This document shows, one piece after another, positions 16,566 through 16,977 of a stretch of DNA of 16,977 nt (positions are counted from its first letter, which is position 1; every line of letters begins with the position of its first letter). The position numbers and the translations under genes were made by a program. The notes beneath the pieces were generated by a model. That model saw nothing but the letters and a program-made list of their open reading frames with translations, was not told the DNA's origin and did no database searches. Source of the DNA: Deltaproteobacteria bacterium (lineage in GTDB: Bacteria; Desulfobacterota; Dissulfuribacteria; Dissulfuribacterales; QOAL01); assembly GCA_027068235.1 (NCBI GenBank), contig JAMOUE010000042.1, forward strand, positions 1-16,977, given 5' to 3'.

Positions 16566-16977
16566 TTAAGCAAGTACTCTACACTTCATATCTATATTGT
16601 TTTTCTCAGAAATTGCCCACTGGAGCATTTCGTAAAATGTCTGTCTGTCAAGGCCAAGTTTTTCAAGTAAGGCATCAGATGGTTCATCCTCAAGGGTTTC
16701 AAGGAGATTGTTCCCCATAGAGTTTGCAAGAAAATTAGCCAAACTCACAATAAGAAGATATTTGGGCGGAGCAGCATCGGCAAATGGATTGTGATGGCGG
16801 TATGCCGTTATTTGAAATGGCTCAGGAAGCCCCCATCTTTCCAATAATTTGGCTCCCCAAAGGGCATGATCAACCCCCCAGCATGCTTCAAGTTCATCTA
16901 GCCTGCGCCCTTTGTCCTCAAAGATGGATATAAAGAGTGTTGGAGCTTGGGTCATAAGCACTAGCCACCCAACATCG
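16566..16977 (-). CDS. HDOD-domain protein, C-terminal part (cut by right edge)
   Basis: The frame is open from base 16976 to the TAA at 16568-16566, giving about 136 visible residues. No stop precedes the GTG at 16961, so the gene continues beyond the window. The first residues are DVGWLVLM, which match the HDxG segment of HDOD/HD-type domains with the His just outside. Further HDOD hallmarks follow: DHALWGAKLLERWGLPEPF and ITAYRHHNPF, then a membrane-like but soluble helix LLIVSLANFLANSMG. HDOD proteins are degenerate relatives of HD phosphohydrolases, usually acting as signalling scaffolds for motility, c-di-GMP or stress responses; many lack catalysis. The next gene downstream encodes a chemoreceptor, consistent with a signalling role. 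Domains N-terminal to this part cannot be seen. Confidence 0.85.
   Translation of the reverse strand, partial: DVGWLVLMTQAPTLFISIFEDKGRRLDELEACWGVDHALWGAKLLERWGLPEPFQITAYRHHNPFADAAPPKYLLIVSLANFLANSMGNNLLETLEDEPSDALLEKLGLDRQTFYEMLQWAISEKNNIDMKCRVLA

Overview
The window reads as chromosomal DNA of an anaerobic, Gram-negative, moderately AT-rich bacterium. The pairing of an outer-membrane TamA/TamB system with a large multihaem c-type cytochrome, a CZB-type chemoreceptor and an HDOD protein fits the Desulfobacterota (former Deltaproteobacteria) best; this is an inference from gene content, as no rRNA or marker gene is present. I see no insertion sequence, phage gene, CRISPR array or origin.

Layout, left to right. 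(1) 1-491, minus: the N-terminal part of a TolC-like outer-membrane efflux protein, cut by the left edge. (2) 558-2474, minus: a MscS-superfamily channel with a long periplasmic coiled-coil domain. (3) 2558-7765, plus: tamA and tamB, six bases apart and divergent from the channel gene. (4) 7801-10708, minus: a trkA-trkH potassium-uptake operon, convergent with tamB, with a good sigma-70-type promoter upstream of trkA. (5) 10932-13682, minus: a 12-haem-motif cytochrome c followed 30 bases later by a DMT/EamA transporter. (6) 13687-13857, minus: a tRNA-Gly(GCC) unit with its own promoter and a strong intrinsic terminator. (7) 13901-16186, minus: a methyl-accepting chemotaxis protein with a C-terminal zinc-binding CZB domain. 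(8) 16566-16977, minus: the C-terminal part of an HDOD protein, cut by the right edge.

The most unusual element is the cytochrome. Two apparent neighbouring ORFs (466 and 126 codons) lie in the same frame, separated by a single TGA at 12282-12284 with no other stop between them. Both sides carry haem motifs. A small hairpin with a G-containing loop sits at the distance from UGA expected of a bacterial SECIS. A near-copy of the sequence around the TGA near the C-terminus has TGC (Cys) at the matching place. The simplest readings are a selenocysteine-containing multihaem cytochrome of 617 residues or a recent nonsense mutation; I favour selenocysteine but cannot prove it from this window.

The remaining genes serve envelope biogenesis and homeostasis (efflux, mechanosensing, TAM, K+ uptake), periplasmic electron transfer and behaviour (chemotaxis, HDOD). 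Nearly all genes lie on the minus strand except the tam pair.
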